Source of the DNA: Lutibacter sp. HS1-25
GTDB lineage: Bacteria; Bacteroidota; Bacteroidia; Flavobacteriales; Flavobacteriaceae
DNA length: 64,000 nt
Assembly: GCF_004121075.1 (NCBI RefSeq)
Contig: NZ_RHLN01000002.1
Location: 116,826 to 180,825, forward strand
Direction: 5' to 3'
The notes below the pieces were generated by a model. That model had not been told where the DNA came from. It saw only the letters and a program-made list of their open reading frames with translations, and did not search any database. The translations under genes and the position numbers were made by a program. Numbering within the stretch: the stretch's first letter is position 1; every line of letters begins with the position of its first letter. Positions 52,395 through 61,667 of the stretch are shown here, piece after piece.

Positions 52395-52883
52395 ATGAAG
52401 ACACTTTATATTGTTAGACACGCAAAATCCTCTTGGGAATACGAAGGAATTAAAGATATTGACAGACCTTTAAATAGAAGAGGAATTAATGACGCCTATT
52501 TAATTTCAAATGTGTTGCATAAAAAAATTGCAACACCCGATGTTTTTGTGTTGAGTTGCGCCAATAGAGCACTACATACTGGTATGATTTTTAGTTACAC
52601 TTTTAACTACCCACTTTCAAACTTAAAAATTAGCAAATCACTGTATAATTTTAGCGACGGTTATTTGATAAAAACCGTTAAAGCTTTGGATGATGGATTT
52701 GACTCTGCCATTATTTTTAGTCATGACCATGGTATAAGCGACTTTGTAAACAAATTTGGAAGCATTCAATTAGAAAAAGTACCAACCTGCGGAGTGGTTG
52801 GCATAAAATTTAACACCAATCACTGGAAAGATATTAAAAATGGCAATACATTTTTAACAGAATTTCCAAAAAACTATAAATAA
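52395..52883 (+). CDS. SixA-like histidine phosphatase
   Basis: 162 residues of the phosphoglycerate-mutase-like superfamily. The catalytic His is in LYIVRHAKSSWEYEGIKDID, and the second His is in IIFSHDHGISDFVNKFG. This RHAKSSW type is the small SixA form that removes phosphate from phosphohistidine or other small substrates. It ends right before the Ppx gene (stop TAA, then ATG), implying coupled translation. Confidence 0.88.
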   Translation: MKTLYIVRHAKSSWEYEGIKDIDRPLNRRGINDAYLISNVLHKKIATPDVFVLSCANRALHTGMIFSYTFNYPLSNLKISKSLYNFSDGYLIKTVKALDDGFDSAIIFSHDHGISDFVNKFGSIQLEKVPTCGVVGIKFNTNHWKDIKNGNTFLTEFPKNYK

Positions 52884-53798
52884 ATGAACCTCAAAAAAAG
52901 CCCTTCATTAAAAATTGAAAAAATTGCAGGAATTGACATTGGCTCAAACGCTGTGCGTTTATTGGTTGCAAATGTTATAACTGAAAACGGTTCACCTGCT
53001 CGTTTTTCAAAATCAGCTTTAGTAAGGGTACCTATTCGTTTAGGTGCAGATTCATTTATCAAAGGTGAAATTTCTGAAGAAAACAAAAACAGAATGATAA
53101 AAGCGATGAAAGCTTTTAAACTTTTGATGAGTGTTCACGGAGTTTCTAAATCTTATGCCTGTGCAACTTCTGCAATGAGAGATGCTTCAAATGGCGTAGC
53201 TGTTGCTCAAGAAATATATGAAAAATCTGCTGTAAAAATCAATATTATTGATGGTAAAAAAGAAGCTGCCATTATTTTTTCAACCGATTTATCGACACTT
53301 ATTGAAAAAACAAAATCTTATTTATATGTTGATGTAGGTGGTGGTAGTACTGAAATTACTATTTTTTCTAAAGGAAAAATCATCAATTCTAAATCTTTTA
53401 AAATTGGAACTGTACGTTTGCTAAACAAACAAAAATCTTTTCAACATGTTTGGCATAGTATGGAAATTTGGATTAAAGAAAATGCTAAAAACCTAAAAAA
53501 CATACATTTAATTGGTTCGGGCGGAAACATTAACAAGCTTTTTAAAATGTCTGGAAAAGCTGTAGGAGCACCTTTATCTTTAGCACATATCGAAACTCAA
53601 TTTCAATTTTTAAAACAACTTACCTACGAACAACGTATTCAACAACTGGATTTAAATCCAGATAGAGCCGACGTAATTATACCTGCAACCAAAATTTATT
53701 TAAACGCTATGAAATGGAGTGGTGCAAAAAAAGTATATGTTCCTAAAATTGGATTGGCCGATGGTATTGTAAAAAGTTTGTACAACGGACAATTATAA
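52884..53798 (+). CDS. Ppx/GppA family exopolyphosphatase-like phosphatase
   Basis: 304 residues of the ASKHA fold: IEKIAGIDIGSNAVRLLVANV, SYACATSAMRDASNG, YLYVDVGGGSTEITIFSKG, HLIGSGGNINKLFKMSG, GLADGIVKSLYNG. It is the short form (no C-terminal HD domain) that hydrolyses polyphosphate or (p)ppGpp; the true substrate is not shown by sequence. It is coupled with the phosphatase gene upstream and followed by a strong hairpin. Confidence 0.9.
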   Translation: MNLKKSPSLKIEKIAGIDIGSNAVRLLVANVITENGSPARFSKSALVRVPIRLGADSFIKGEISEENKNRMIKAMKAFKLLMSVHGVSKSYACATSAMRDASNGVAVAQEIYEKSAVKINIIDGKKEAAIIFSTDLSTLIEKTKSYLYVDVGGGSTEITIFSKGKIINSKSFKIGTVRLLNKQKSFQHVWHSMEIWIKENAKNLKNIHLIGSGGNINKLFKMSGKAVGAPLSLAHIETQFQFLKQLTYEQRIQQLDLNPDRADVIIPATKIYLNAMKWSGAKKVYVPKIGLADGIVKSLYNGQL

Positions 53799-53805
53799 TT
53801 AAAAC

Positions 53806-53852
53806 TGAAAATTAGATATTCTTATTTTTTTATCTAATTTTCAACATTTTTT
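53806..53852 (+). terminator. Terminator after ppx
   Basis: TGAAAATTAGATA (53806-53818) and TATCTAATTTTCA (53831-53843) are exact 13-bp inverted copies with a 12-base loop, followed by a T-rich tract. It ends the pdxH-phosphatase-ppx group. Confidence 0.75.
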
Positions 53853-54028
53853 TAAACACATTAAGCAATTTTTTTTTGCTACTTATTTCACAATTAAATA
53901 ATTGCCAATATTTTACATCAAAAAAAAATAAAGAAAGCTAAAACCCATCAAATTGCATTCTTATTTCTTTGCATCTTTCCTAATTCTAATCTTAAAATTG
54001 ATTATACCACAAAATAATCTTCACAAAT

Positions 54029-54071
54029 TGATATAAATCATTGTTATTTTAATAAAAATGGGGTAAATTTG
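54029..54071 (+). promoter_or_regulatory. FNR-like box and promoter of the ferredoxin oxidoreductase operon
   Basis: TTGAT-ATAA-ATCAT (54029-54042) matches TTGAT-N4-ATCAA in 9 of 10 positions. It runs into a -33 TTG (54042-54044), then a 19-base spacer and TAAATTTG (54064-54071), an ideal Bacteroidota promoter. With a start near 54077 the box is centred at about -41, the class II activator position. A small hairpin AGAAGAT-CTAA-ATCTTCT (54086-54103) lies in the leader. Confidence 0.6.
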
Positions 54072-54117
54072 AGAATACCAAAATTAGAAGATCTAAATCT
54101 TCTCAAAATTTATTAAA

Positions 54118-54348
54118 ATGGCAAAAGTTAAAGGAGCAATAGTTGTTGATTCAGAGACATGTAAAGGATGCGAAGTTTGTATTCCTGTTTGTCCTGAAAA
54201 TGTAATTGGAATGACTACTGACGTCAACCGAAAAGGTTACCACTACGCTTATATGAAAAACCCTGAAGCCTGCACTGGCTGTACCAATTGCGGTATTGTT
54301 TGTCCAGATAGAGCAATTTCTGTGTACAGAGTTAAAGTTTCAGCATAA
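54118..54348 (+). CDS. Ferredoxin-like delta subunit of 2-oxoacid:ferredoxin oxidoreductase
   Basis: 76 residues with two 4Fe-4S motifs: C15/C18/C21/C25 (CKGCEVCIPVCP) and C52/C55/C58/C62 (CTGCTNCGIVCP). It passes electrons from the TPP centre of the oxidoreductase to a free ferredoxin. First gene of the four-gene operon, preceded by an FNR-like promoter and followed after 21 bases by the alpha subunit. Confidence 0.9.
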   Translation: MAKVKGAIVVDSETCKGCEVCIPVCPENVIGMTTDVNRKGYHYAYMKNPEACTGCTNCGIVCPDRAISVYRVKVSA

Positions 54349-54369
54349 CACTTAAACATTCATAAAAAA

Positions 54370-55449
54370 ATGTCCGAATTAAAATTAATGAAAGGTAACG
54401 AAGCCTTGGCTGAAGCTGCAATTAGAGCTGGTGTTGATGCTTATTTTGGTTATCCTATTACTCCGCAATCTGAAGTTATTGAATATTTAATGTACGAACA
54501 ACCTGAAAAAAGAACAGGTATGGTTGTATTACAAGCCGAAAGTGAGATTGCAGCTATCAATATGGTTTATGGAGCTGCAAGTACAGGAAAACGAGTCTTA
54601 ACTTCTTCCTCTAGCCCTGGTATTTCATTAAAACTAGAGGGTATTTCGTATATCGCTGGTGCTGAATTACCCGCTGTAATTGTAAATGTTGTTAGAGGTG
54701 GGCCAGGTTTAGGAACTATTCAACCTTCTCAAGCCGATTATTTTCAATCTGTAAAAGGTGGTGGTCATGGCGATTACAAATTGTATGTACTTGCTCCTGC
54801 ATCGGTTCAAGAAATGGCAGATTTTGTTGAAGATGCCTTTGATATTGCTTTTAAATACAGAGCCCCTGTTTTAATTCTTTCTGATGGATTGATTGGTCAA
54901 ATGATGGAAAAAGTGACTTTGAAACCTCAAAAAGAAAGAATGAGCAACCAAGAATTGATTGAAAAATATGGTAGCTGGGCTGTAACCGGAAAAACAAACA
55001 GACAGCGCAATATTATAACTTCTCTTGATTTACAATCGGAAAAAATGGAAGCTAGAGTGCACAGGTTAATGGCCAAGTATGCACAAATGGAAAAAGAAGA
55101 TTTACGTTTTGAAAAAATAGCTTGTGATGATGCTGAGTATTTAATTGTTGCCTACGGATCAAGCGCTCGTATTGCTCAAAAAACAGTCGAATTAGCTCGA
55201 GAAAAAGGTATTAAAGTTGGTTTATTAAGACCAATAACCTTATTCCCTTTTCCTAAAAAACAACTTTTTGAATTGGCAGACCAAGTAAAAGGAATTTTAA
55301 GCGTTGAGCTAAATGCTGGTCAAATGATTGAAGATGTACAAATAGCCACTCAATTTAAAGTTCCCGTTGAACATTTTGGAAGAACTGGAGGAATTATTCA
55401 TACCCCTGAAGAAATATTAGAAGCGTTGGAGCAAAAATTTATAAAATAA
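54370..55449 (+). CDS. 2-Oxoacid:ferredoxin oxidoreductase, alpha subunit (KorA/VorB-like)
   Basis: 359 residues. ALAEAAIRAGVDAYFGYPITPQSEVIEYL at the N-terminus is the domain I signature; AESEIAAINMVYGAASTGKRVLTSSSSPGISLK follows; LIVAYGSSARIAQKTVELARE begins domain II, and EHFGRTGGIIHTPEEIL closes it. The enzyme oxidatively decarboxylates 2-oxoacids with CoA. Whether it acts on 2-oxoglutarate or branched-chain acids is not decided. Its stop and the next start share one base. Confidence 0.92.
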   Translation: MSELKLMKGNEALAEAAIRAGVDAYFGYPITPQSEVIEYLMYEQPEKRTGMVVLQAESEIAAINMVYGAASTGKRVLTSSSSPGISLKLEGISYIAGAELPAVIVNVVRGGPGLGTIQPSQADYFQSVKGGGHGDYKLYVLAPASVQEMADFVEDAFDIAFKYRAPVLILSDGLIGQMMEKVTLKPQKERMSNQELIEKYGSWAVTGKTNRQRNIITSLDLQSEKMEARVHRLMAKYAQMEKEDLRFEKIACDDAEYLIVAYGSSARIAQKTVELAREKGIKVGLLRPITLFPFPKKQLFELADQVKGILSVELNAGQMIEDVQIATQFKVPVEHFGRTGGIIHTPEEILEALEQKFIK

Positions 55450-56222
55450 TGGAAATAGCAGATATCATAAAACCTGAAAATAAAGTCTTTTGTAAAACAG
55501 CATTAATGACAGACACACCATTGTCTTATTGTCCTGGTTGCGGTCATGGCACAGCTCACAACCTAACTATGGAGGTAATTGATGAATTGGGTATTGTTGA
55601 AGAAACCATTGGAGTTGCTCCTGTTGGTTGTTCTGTATTGGCTTACGACTTTATGAATATTGACATTACCCAAGCGGCACACGGTCGAGCTCCTGCTGTT
55701 GCAACAGCCATAGCAAGATGTTGGCCAGATAAATATGTTTTTACTTACCAAGGTGACGGCGATTTAGCGGCCATTGGTACTGCTGAAACAATTCACGCTT
55801 GCAATAGAGGTGAAAATATTGTTATCATATTTGTTAATAATGGTATTTATGGTATGACTGGTGGTCAAATGGCGCCAACAACTTTAGAAGGAATGATTTC
55901 ATCAACATCGCCTTATGGTAGAGAAATAAGTTCGATGGGATCACCTATAAAAATGACAGAGTTGGTTGCAAACCTTCCAGGTGTTTTTTATGCCACACGC
56001 CAAAGTGTGCACACACATAAACACGCTCGAAAAGCAAAAAAAGCAATTCAAAAGGCGTTTGAAAATACCCGATTAAAAAAAGGATTATCTTTTATTGAAA
56101 TTGTTTCAAATTGTAATTCGGGTTGGAAAATGACACCAAATGAAGCCAATATCTGGATGGAAGAGCATATGTTTTCATACTTTCCATTAGGAGATATTAA
56201 AGTTGATGGAAAATTAAAATAA
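55449..56222 (+). CDS. 2-Oxoacid:ferredoxin oxidoreductase, beta (TPP) subunit
   Basis: 257 residues. YCPGCGHGTAHNLTMEV holds the Cys pair of the beta-subunit 4Fe-4S cluster, and PVGCSVLAYDF and VSNCNSGWKM supply others. The thiamine pyrophosphate motif is GDGDLAAIGTAETIHACNRG with VNNGIYGMTGGQMAPTT (GDGD...NN). It matches the KorB/VorA group. Overlaps the alpha-subunit gene by one base and is followed 6 bases on by the gamma-subunit gene. Confidence 0.93.
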   Translation: MEIADIIKPENKVFCKTALMTDTPLSYCPGCGHGTAHNLTMEVIDELGIVEETIGVAPVGCSVLAYDFMNIDITQAAHGRAPAVATAIARCWPDKYVFTYQGDGDLAAIGTAETIHACNRGENIVIIFVNNGIYGMTGGQMAPTTLEGMISSTSPYGREISSMGSPIKMTELVANLPGVFYATRQSVHTHKHARKAKKAIQKAFENTRLKKGLSFIEIVSNCNSGWKMTPNEANIWMEEHMFSYFPLGDIKVDGKLK

Positions 56223-56228
56223 CAAAAA

Positions 56229-56783
56229 ATGACAGAAGAAATTATTATTGCAGGTTTTGGCGGACAAGGAGTACTTTCTATGGGGAAAATTTTAGCCTAT
56301 TCAGGAATTATTCAAAATCAAGAAGTAAGTTGGATGCCTTCGTATGGACCTGAAATGCGTGGTGGAACAGCCAATGTAACTGTTATTTTAAGCGACCAAC
56401 GTATTAGCTCGCCATATTTAAGAGTTTTTGATACCGCAATTATTTTGAATCAACAATCTATGGATAAGTTTGAGAATGAAGTAAAACCTGGCGGAATTTT
56501 AATTTACGATCCAAATGGAATTACACACCATCCAACCAGAACAGATATAGCTATTTACCAAATTAAAGGTACTGAATTGGCCCAGCAAATGGGAAATAAA
56601 AAAATATTTAATATGGTTGTTTTAGGTGGATATTTAAAAATTAAACCAATTATCAAATTAGAAAACGTTGTTGAAGGTTTAAAAAAATCTTTGTCTGAAC
56701 GTTATCAAAATTTAATTCCACTTAACAAAGAAGCCATTATTAAAGGAATGGAACATGTTGAAAAGTATGAAGCTGTTTATTAA
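56229..56783 (+). CDS. 2-Oxoacid:ferredoxin oxidoreductase, gamma subunit
   Basis: 184 residues. EIIIAGFGGQGVLSMGKILAYSG is the gamma-domain signature (CoA side), then SWMPSYGPEMRGGTANVTVI. It completes the alpha-beta-gamma-delta set found in anaerobes and facultative Bacteroidota. The full complex is oxygen-sensitive in studied cases. Confidence 0.92.
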   Translation: MTEEIIIAGFGGQGVLSMGKILAYSGIIQNQEVSWMPSYGPEMRGGTANVTVILSDQRISSPYLRVFDTAIILNQQSMDKFENEVKPGGILIYDPNGITHHPTRTDIAIYQIKGTELAQQMGNKKIFNMVVLGGYLKIKPIIKLENVVEGLKKSLSERYQNLIPLNKEAIIKGMEHVEKYEAVY

Positions 56784-56859
56784 TATTGTAACTTCAACAA
56801 TAATTATTAACAGTATAGCTATTTAAAGTTGTATACCATTTGAAACAACTTAAAAAACA

Positions 56860-58143
56860 ATGAGGTATTTTTCAATTTTACTTATTTTATTTTTTACTTC
56901 AACATTAAATGCTCAGTCATTTTCAGGAAGTATTGTTTACGGAAAATCATTACTTAACTATAAAATAAAGCTAATAGAAATAGAAATTGAAAACCAAACA
57001 AGCGCCTATTTTTCAAGTGTGGAGATGAATGCTTTTGAAATACCTTGTCAAAAAACAACATTCGAAAAAGACTCTCTAAAATTTTATGTAATTAGTGATT
57101 TTTATACTTATGAATACACGTACTTTAAACAAAGTGAGAATTTTAAAGGACACCTAAAGGTTTATTCAAATGAAAATGAGCAATTGCTAAACAAATTTGA
57201 AACCAAACTGATTAGAGAAAACAAATCAGAAAAAGCCGCAATTAAAAAACAAGATTTAAGCTTCACTTCCAATGGACTTAAATTATATGGCACATTATGG
57301 GAACCTCAAAATTCAATTAAAAAGGGATTATTTTTAGTAACATCGTCTCAAGGAAATGATCGTAGTGGTACCAATTCAGAAGCTTCGTATTATACAAATT
57401 TAGGCTATACTGTTTTTAATTACGATAAACGAGGAACAGGAAAATCAGAAGGCAATTGGCAATTGGCTAGCCTAGAAGAACTTTGCTCTGACGATATAAA
57501 TGCAATTGCTTTTTTTGCAAACACAACAATGCTTCCGCTCTCTGAAATTGGAATAAAAGGCAGTAGTCAAGGCGGCATCAAAATTCCATATATATTAACA
57601 AAAATTCCTGAACTCAAATTTGGAATTTCAATAAGCTGCCCAAGTGGAACACTTTTGGAAAGTGATTTAAACTATTGGAAAAATACAAATATGAGCAACA
57701 TTGGTCAAGAAAATATAAATTTAGCTCTAAAAGTTCAAAAGGCAGGATATAACTATTTGGCTAATAATATAAGTTACAAAAAATTAAACGCAATTAAACG
57801 TAAATATGAGAATCAAGATTGGTTTAAATATGTTTGGATTCCTGATGAAAATATTCAAAAAGATTACAAGCTAAACTTTAGCGGACTTCCTTACTTCAAA
57901 AAAATAAGTCAGCCAATATTAATAATTCAAGGGCTATCGGATAATATAATTCCTAAAAATAGCTACCTCATTATTGAAAATGCCCTAAAAAAATCGCCAT
58001 CAACAAAATATGAAATTTTAACTTTGGAAAATACCACACATTCAATGACCTATTTAAATGATGAATTTCCTTATTTTCAAACTTTAACACCTAAATACTT
58101 GACTTCAACAACAACATGGTTGCATAAAATTAACAAGCAATAA
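56860..58143 (+). CDS. Exported alpha/beta hydrolase
   Basis: 427 residues with a signal peptide (RYFSILLILFFTSTLNAQS). An N-terminal beta domain (about 25-130) is followed by the alpha/beta hydrolase core: FLVTSSQGNDRSGTNSEASY, VFNYDKRGTGKSEGNW (oxyanion loop), GIKGSSQGGIKIPYI (nucleophile Ser in GxSxG), GLSDNIIPKNS (Asp) and LENTTHSMTYL (His). An esterase or peptidase role is likely; the substrate is unknown. It stands alone between the oxidoreductase operon and the epimerase gene. Confidence 0.83.
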   Translation: MRYFSILLILFFTSTLNAQSFSGSIVYGKSLLNYKIKLIEIEIENQTSAYFSSVEMNAFEIPCQKTTFEKDSLKFYVISDFYTYEYTYFKQSENFKGHLKVYSNENEQLLNKFETKLIRENKSEKAAIKKQDLSFTSNGLKLYGTLWEPQNSIKKGLFLVTSSQGNDRSGTNSEASYYTNLGYTVFNYDKRGTGKSEGNWQLASLEELCSDDINAIAFFANTTMLPLSEIGIKGSSQGGIKIPYILTKIPELKFGISISCPSGTLLESDLNYWKNTNMSNIGQENINLALKVQKAGYNYLANNISYKKLNAIKRKYENQDWFKYVWIPDENIQKDYKLNFSGLPYFKKISQPILIIQGLSDNIIPKNSYLIIENALKKSPSTKYEILTLENTTHSMTYLNDEFPYFQTLTPKYLTSTTTWLHKINKQ

Positions 58144-58267
58144 ACCAACATTTAGCAACCAGCAAAGTTTACACCATATTTAATTATAATAGATAGACTT
58201 TATTAATTTTTCCATAATATTGTTATTCAATTTTCTTAAATTGAGGTATATTTCAAAATATGTTTAA

Positions 58268-59167
58268 ATGAAAACAATTCTAATTACTGGCGGAACTGGA
58301 TTAATAGGTAAATATCTATCTGTTTTATTGCGCTCCAAAGGCTACAAAGTAACTGTATTAAGTCGCTCAAATTCTGAAGCACCCAATTCATATTATTGGA
58401 ATATTGAAGGAAAATTTATTGAAGCCGAAGCAATTAAAGAAGCTGATTATATTATACATTTAGCTGGTGCTGGTATTGCCGATGAACGTTGGACAAAAAA
58501 CAGAAAAAAAGAACTGATCGACAGCCGAGTTGATTCTACAAAATTACTATATGAAAATGTCTTAAAATTAAATCCACACATAAAAGGATTTATTGCCGCT
58601 TCTGGTATTGGATACTATGGCGCAACTACTTCAGAAAAAATATTTACTGAAAATGATGAAATTGGAACAGACTTTATAGCATCCATTTGTAAATTATGGG
58701 AAAATGAATCTCTAAAATTTGACGCTATAAATATTAGAACAGTTATTTTAAGAACAGGAATTGTACTTGCAGCTAATGGTGGCGCTTATCAAAAAATGAG
58801 TAAACCCATAAAATTGGGAATTGGCTCTGTTTTAGGAAATGGCAAACAATATGTTCCGTGGATTCATATAAAAGATTTATGTAATATGTACATAAGCGCC
58901 ATTGAAAATGAAAACATACACGGAATTTACAATGCTGTAAGCCCTGAACACACCACCAATGAGGTACTGACAAAAAATATTGCACTTAGCTTAAATAAAA
59001 AAATTATACTACCAAATACACCCGGTTTTGTACTTAAAACACTTTTGGGTAAAATGGCTGAAATTTTATTAGAAGGCAGCCGAGTTTCCGCAGAAAAAAT
59101 ATTGGCAACAGGATTTAATTTTGAATATCCAACACTAAAATCAGCGTTAAAAAACCTTTTAAAATAA
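58268..59167 (+). CDS. TIGR01777 family NAD(P)-dependent epimerase
   Basis: 299 residues of the extended short-chain dehydrogenase fold. TILITGGTGLIGKYLSVLL is the NAD loop, then NWDGxF-like YYWNIEGKFIEAEAIKEADY, HLAGAGIADERWT, SGIGYYG and LRTGIVLAANGGAYQK, then FVPWIHI-like YVPWIHIKDL. This set defines the family related to SulA/YfcH. The substrate is unknown. It is convergent with the NDH-2 gene, the two stops being almost adjacent. Confidence 0.9.
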   Translation: MKTILITGGTGLIGKYLSVLLRSKGYKVTVLSRSNSEAPNSYYWNIEGKFIEAEAIKEADYIIHLAGAGIADERWTKNRKKELIDSRVDSTKLLYENVLKLNPHIKGFIAASGIGYYGATTSEKIFTENDEIGTDFIASICKLWENESLKFDAINIRTVILRTGIVLAANGGAYQKMSKPIKLGIGSVLGNGKQYVPWIHIKDLCNMYISAIENENIHGIYNAVSPEHTTNEVLTKNIALSLNKKIILPNTPGFVLKTLLGKMAEILLEGSRVSAEKILATGFNFEYPTLKSALKNLLK

Positions 59168-59168
59168 T

Positions 59169-60458
59169 TTAGAAAGACTCTTTGTTTTTCTTTTTGAAAG
59201 GTCTAATTATCAGTCTTGTTTCTCTATCAAAAAAGACATAGTTATAAAACCAATTAAAAAATACAACAATTTTATTTCTAAATCCAACTAAAGAAATTAA
59301 GTGAATAAACATCCATACAAACCATGCAAACACTCCTTGAAATCTAATTTTTTTCAAATCAACAACAGCTTTATTTCTACCAATTGTTGCCATTGAACCT
59401 TTATCTTTATAAACAAAAGGTTTCATTGGTTTATTTGCTAAAATTGCAACTATATTTTTCGCTAATAATTTCCCTTGTTGTAAAGCAGGTTGCGCCATCA
59501 TAGGGTGCCCTTTTGGGTACACATCTGTACTCATACATGAAACATCTCCAATTGCAAAAATGTTATCATAGCCAACTACTTTATTAAACTCATCTACTAC
59601 AATTCTATTAGCTCTTTCAATAATACATTCATCATTTAAACCGTTTATAGTTGATCCTTTAACTCCTGCAGCCCAAATAACTGTTGAAGATTTAAATGAA
59701 ACATCTGAATTTGTTTCTACGCAATAACCATCATAATTCTTAATTTGAACATTATTCCAAATATTAACACCCAAATCAACTAAAAAATCCTCAGATTTTT
59801 TTGAAGCTCTTGGGCTCATTGAATTTAATAGCCTATCACTACCTTCAACAATATTAATTTGCATTTGACGAATATCTAAATCGGGATAATCCTTAGGTAA
59901 TATTCCTTTTTTTAATTCTGCCAAAGCCCCAGCTAATTCAACACCTGTTGGTCCTCCTCCAACAATTACAAAATTCATTAACGCATTACGTTCTTCTAAA
60001 TTTGAAGTCAATAAAGCTTCTTCAAAATTTTCGATTATTAAACTACGGAGATTTAATGATTGTGGTACATTTTTCATAGCCATACTGTATTTTTCAATAC
60101 TTGTATTGCCAAAATAATTGGTTTTTGACCCAGTAGCTATTACTAAATAATCATATTTTAATTTACCAATTGTAGAATCAATTTCATTGTTTTCTGTATC
60201 AACAGACAATACTTCAGTCAATCTAAAGTAAAAATTTGGAATATTTTTAATAATTTTTCGAAGGGGAAAAGCGATTGAATCAGGTTCTAACCCTCCTGTA
60301 GCCACTTGATATAATAATGGTTGAAATGTGTGATAGTTATGTTTATCTATCATAACTACCTGTAAATCTTTATTTTTTAACTTTTCGGCAAGTGCTATTC
60401 CTGCAAAACCTCCTCCAATAATTACAAGTCGAGGCAGACTCGTTATAGGTACATTCAT
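59169..60458 (-). CDS. Type II NADH:quinone oxidoreductase-like protein
   Basis: 429 residues. FAD loop LVIIGGGFAGIALAEKLKNK, quinone/FAD stretch YHTFQPLLYQVATGGLEPDS, NAD loop FVIVGGGPTGVELAGALAEL, and IFAIGDVSCM near residue 290. The C-terminal tail VVFFNWFYNYVFFDRETRLI is membrane-associated. NDH-2 passes electrons from NADH to menaquinone without pumping protons and may support the respiratory chain suggested by the men and cytochrome genes. Separate upstream of it is a nitronate monooxygenase gene on the same strand. Confidence 0.9.
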   Translation of the reverse strand: MNVPITSLPRLVIIGGGFAGIALAEKLKNKDLQVVMIDKHNYHTFQPLLYQVATGGLEPDSIAFPLRKIIKNIPNFYFRLTEVLSVDTENNEIDSTIGKLKYDYLVIATGSKTNYFGNTSIEKYSMAMKNVPQSLNLRSLIIENFEEALLTSNLEERNALMNFVIVGGGPTGVELAGALAELKKGILPKDYPDLDIRQMQINIVEGSDRLLNSMSPRASKKSEDFLVDLGVNIWNNVQIKNYDGYCVETNSDVSFKSSTVIWAAGVKGSTINGLNDECIIERANRIVVDEFNKVVGYDNIFAIGDVSCMSTDVYPKGHPMMAQPALQQGKLLAKNIVAILANKPMKPFVYKDKGSMATIGRNKAVVDLKKIRFQGVFAWFVWMFIHLISLVGFRNKIVVFFNWFYNYVFFDRETRLIIRPFKKKNKESF

Positions 60459-60557
60459 TTTTTTTAATTAGTGCCGCAAAATTACAATTATTGCATACAA
60501 TTTAATTACAAACAACTCTTTTTTTTACTATAAAAAAAACGACAAATTAATCAAAAA

Positions 60558-61508
60558 TTAAAGTACTAATTTTTGTACAATCTCTTTAACCGAAAGAATT
60601 TCTTTAGTATGCTCAATACTTGGTCCTGCCACCCAAACAGTTTTATAAGTTACTTTGGTTGCTGCATTTTCTGTAGCTCTCATCCCAATTGTAAAACGAA
60701 TCATCTTCACCCATTTTTTCAGCTTTTTATTTTTGTTTAAAACACGCTCAATCCAAGATTGTTTTGTTCCTATTTTTTGAACATAAGGCGTGTTGATAAC
60801 TGTACACGGCGTTCCTGAAATACGCTCGGTTACCACAATATCTTTTGATGAATAATCTACACAAGCCTGCTTATATTCATTGGTAACATTCGCTTCATTA
60901 GAAGCAATAAACAGACTTCCAATTGAAACGCCTTCAGCACCATAACTAAGCATTCGGTTTAATTCGTCCTTACATCCTACTCCACCGGCCGAGATAATTG
61001 GAATATTACAATTTTTCGTCAACAATTCAATTAAAGCATTCGGCGCCAAACTACCTCTGTGACCACCGGCTAAATTGTTTACCGCTATAATAGCATCTGC
61101 ACCTAATTGCTCAACCTTTTGGGCAAAATTTAAATCTGTTACATCACAAAAAACCTTGATATTTTTTTCATGAGCTTTGGCTATAGTTTCTTCCGGACTT
61201 CCCAAAGACGTTATGATAAAATCAACACCTTCTTCACAAATAACCCTAAGCTGTTCTCTATATTTTATATTAGATTTGTTTACAATTAAATTAAACCCAA
61301 ACGAACCACCTTCAACTTTTGATGTTTTTAATTCTTGAATAGCAGCTCTTAACTCGTCTAAACTTCTATAATTTAAAGCCGGTATACAACCTGCAATGCC
61401 ACTTTTCATAGCCTCAATAACCATTGAAGTATTTGAAACTAAAAACATGGGAGCCATAATAATGGGATATTTTATATTTAAAAGTTGAGTTAATCTGGTA
61501 GTTTTCAT
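60558..61508 (-). CDS. Nitronate monooxygenase family (2-nitropropane dioxygenase-like)
   Basis: 316 residues, FMN TIM barrel. Opening YPIIMAPMFLVSNTSMVIEA, with FGFNLIVNKSN, FIITSLGSPEE, ADAIIAVNNLAGGHRGSLAP, PIISAGGVGCKDEL and GAEGVSIGSLFIASNEANV. Members oxidise alkyl nitronates, and some are enoyl-reductase-like or detoxify propionate 3-nitronate. The exact substrate is open. It stands 99 bases upstream of NDH-2. Confidence 0.88.
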   Translation of the reverse strand: MKTTRLTQLLNIKYPIIMAPMFLVSNTSMVIEAMKSGIAGCIPALNYRSLDELRAAIQELKTSKVEGGSFGFNLIVNKSNIKYREQLRVICEEGVDFIITSLGSPEETIAKAHEKNIKVFCDVTDLNFAQKVEQLGADAIIAVNNLAGGHRGSLAPNALIELLTKNCNIPIISAGGVGCKDELNRMLSYGAEGVSIGSLFIASNEANVTNEYKQACVDYSSKDIVVTERISGTPCTVINTPYVQKIGTKQSWIERVLNKNKKLKKWVKMIRFTIGMRATENAATKVTYKTVWVAGPSIEHTKEILSVKEIVQKLVL

Positions 61509-61667
61509 AAAAATGATTTATTCAAATATACCAATTTTTAACATCAACAGTCTAAATTTCAAAATAATACCACTACCAACTTTAAGATTAATTTAACCAC
61601 ACTATCCAATTACCAATCATATTGCTTTAGTATTTTCGAGTAATCAAATTTTGCTAAAAAAAGACCT

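Noticed and set aside
56784..56859. Terminator after the oxidoreductase operon
   Set aside because: Only weak AT-rich pairing is present and no stable stem with T-run was found.
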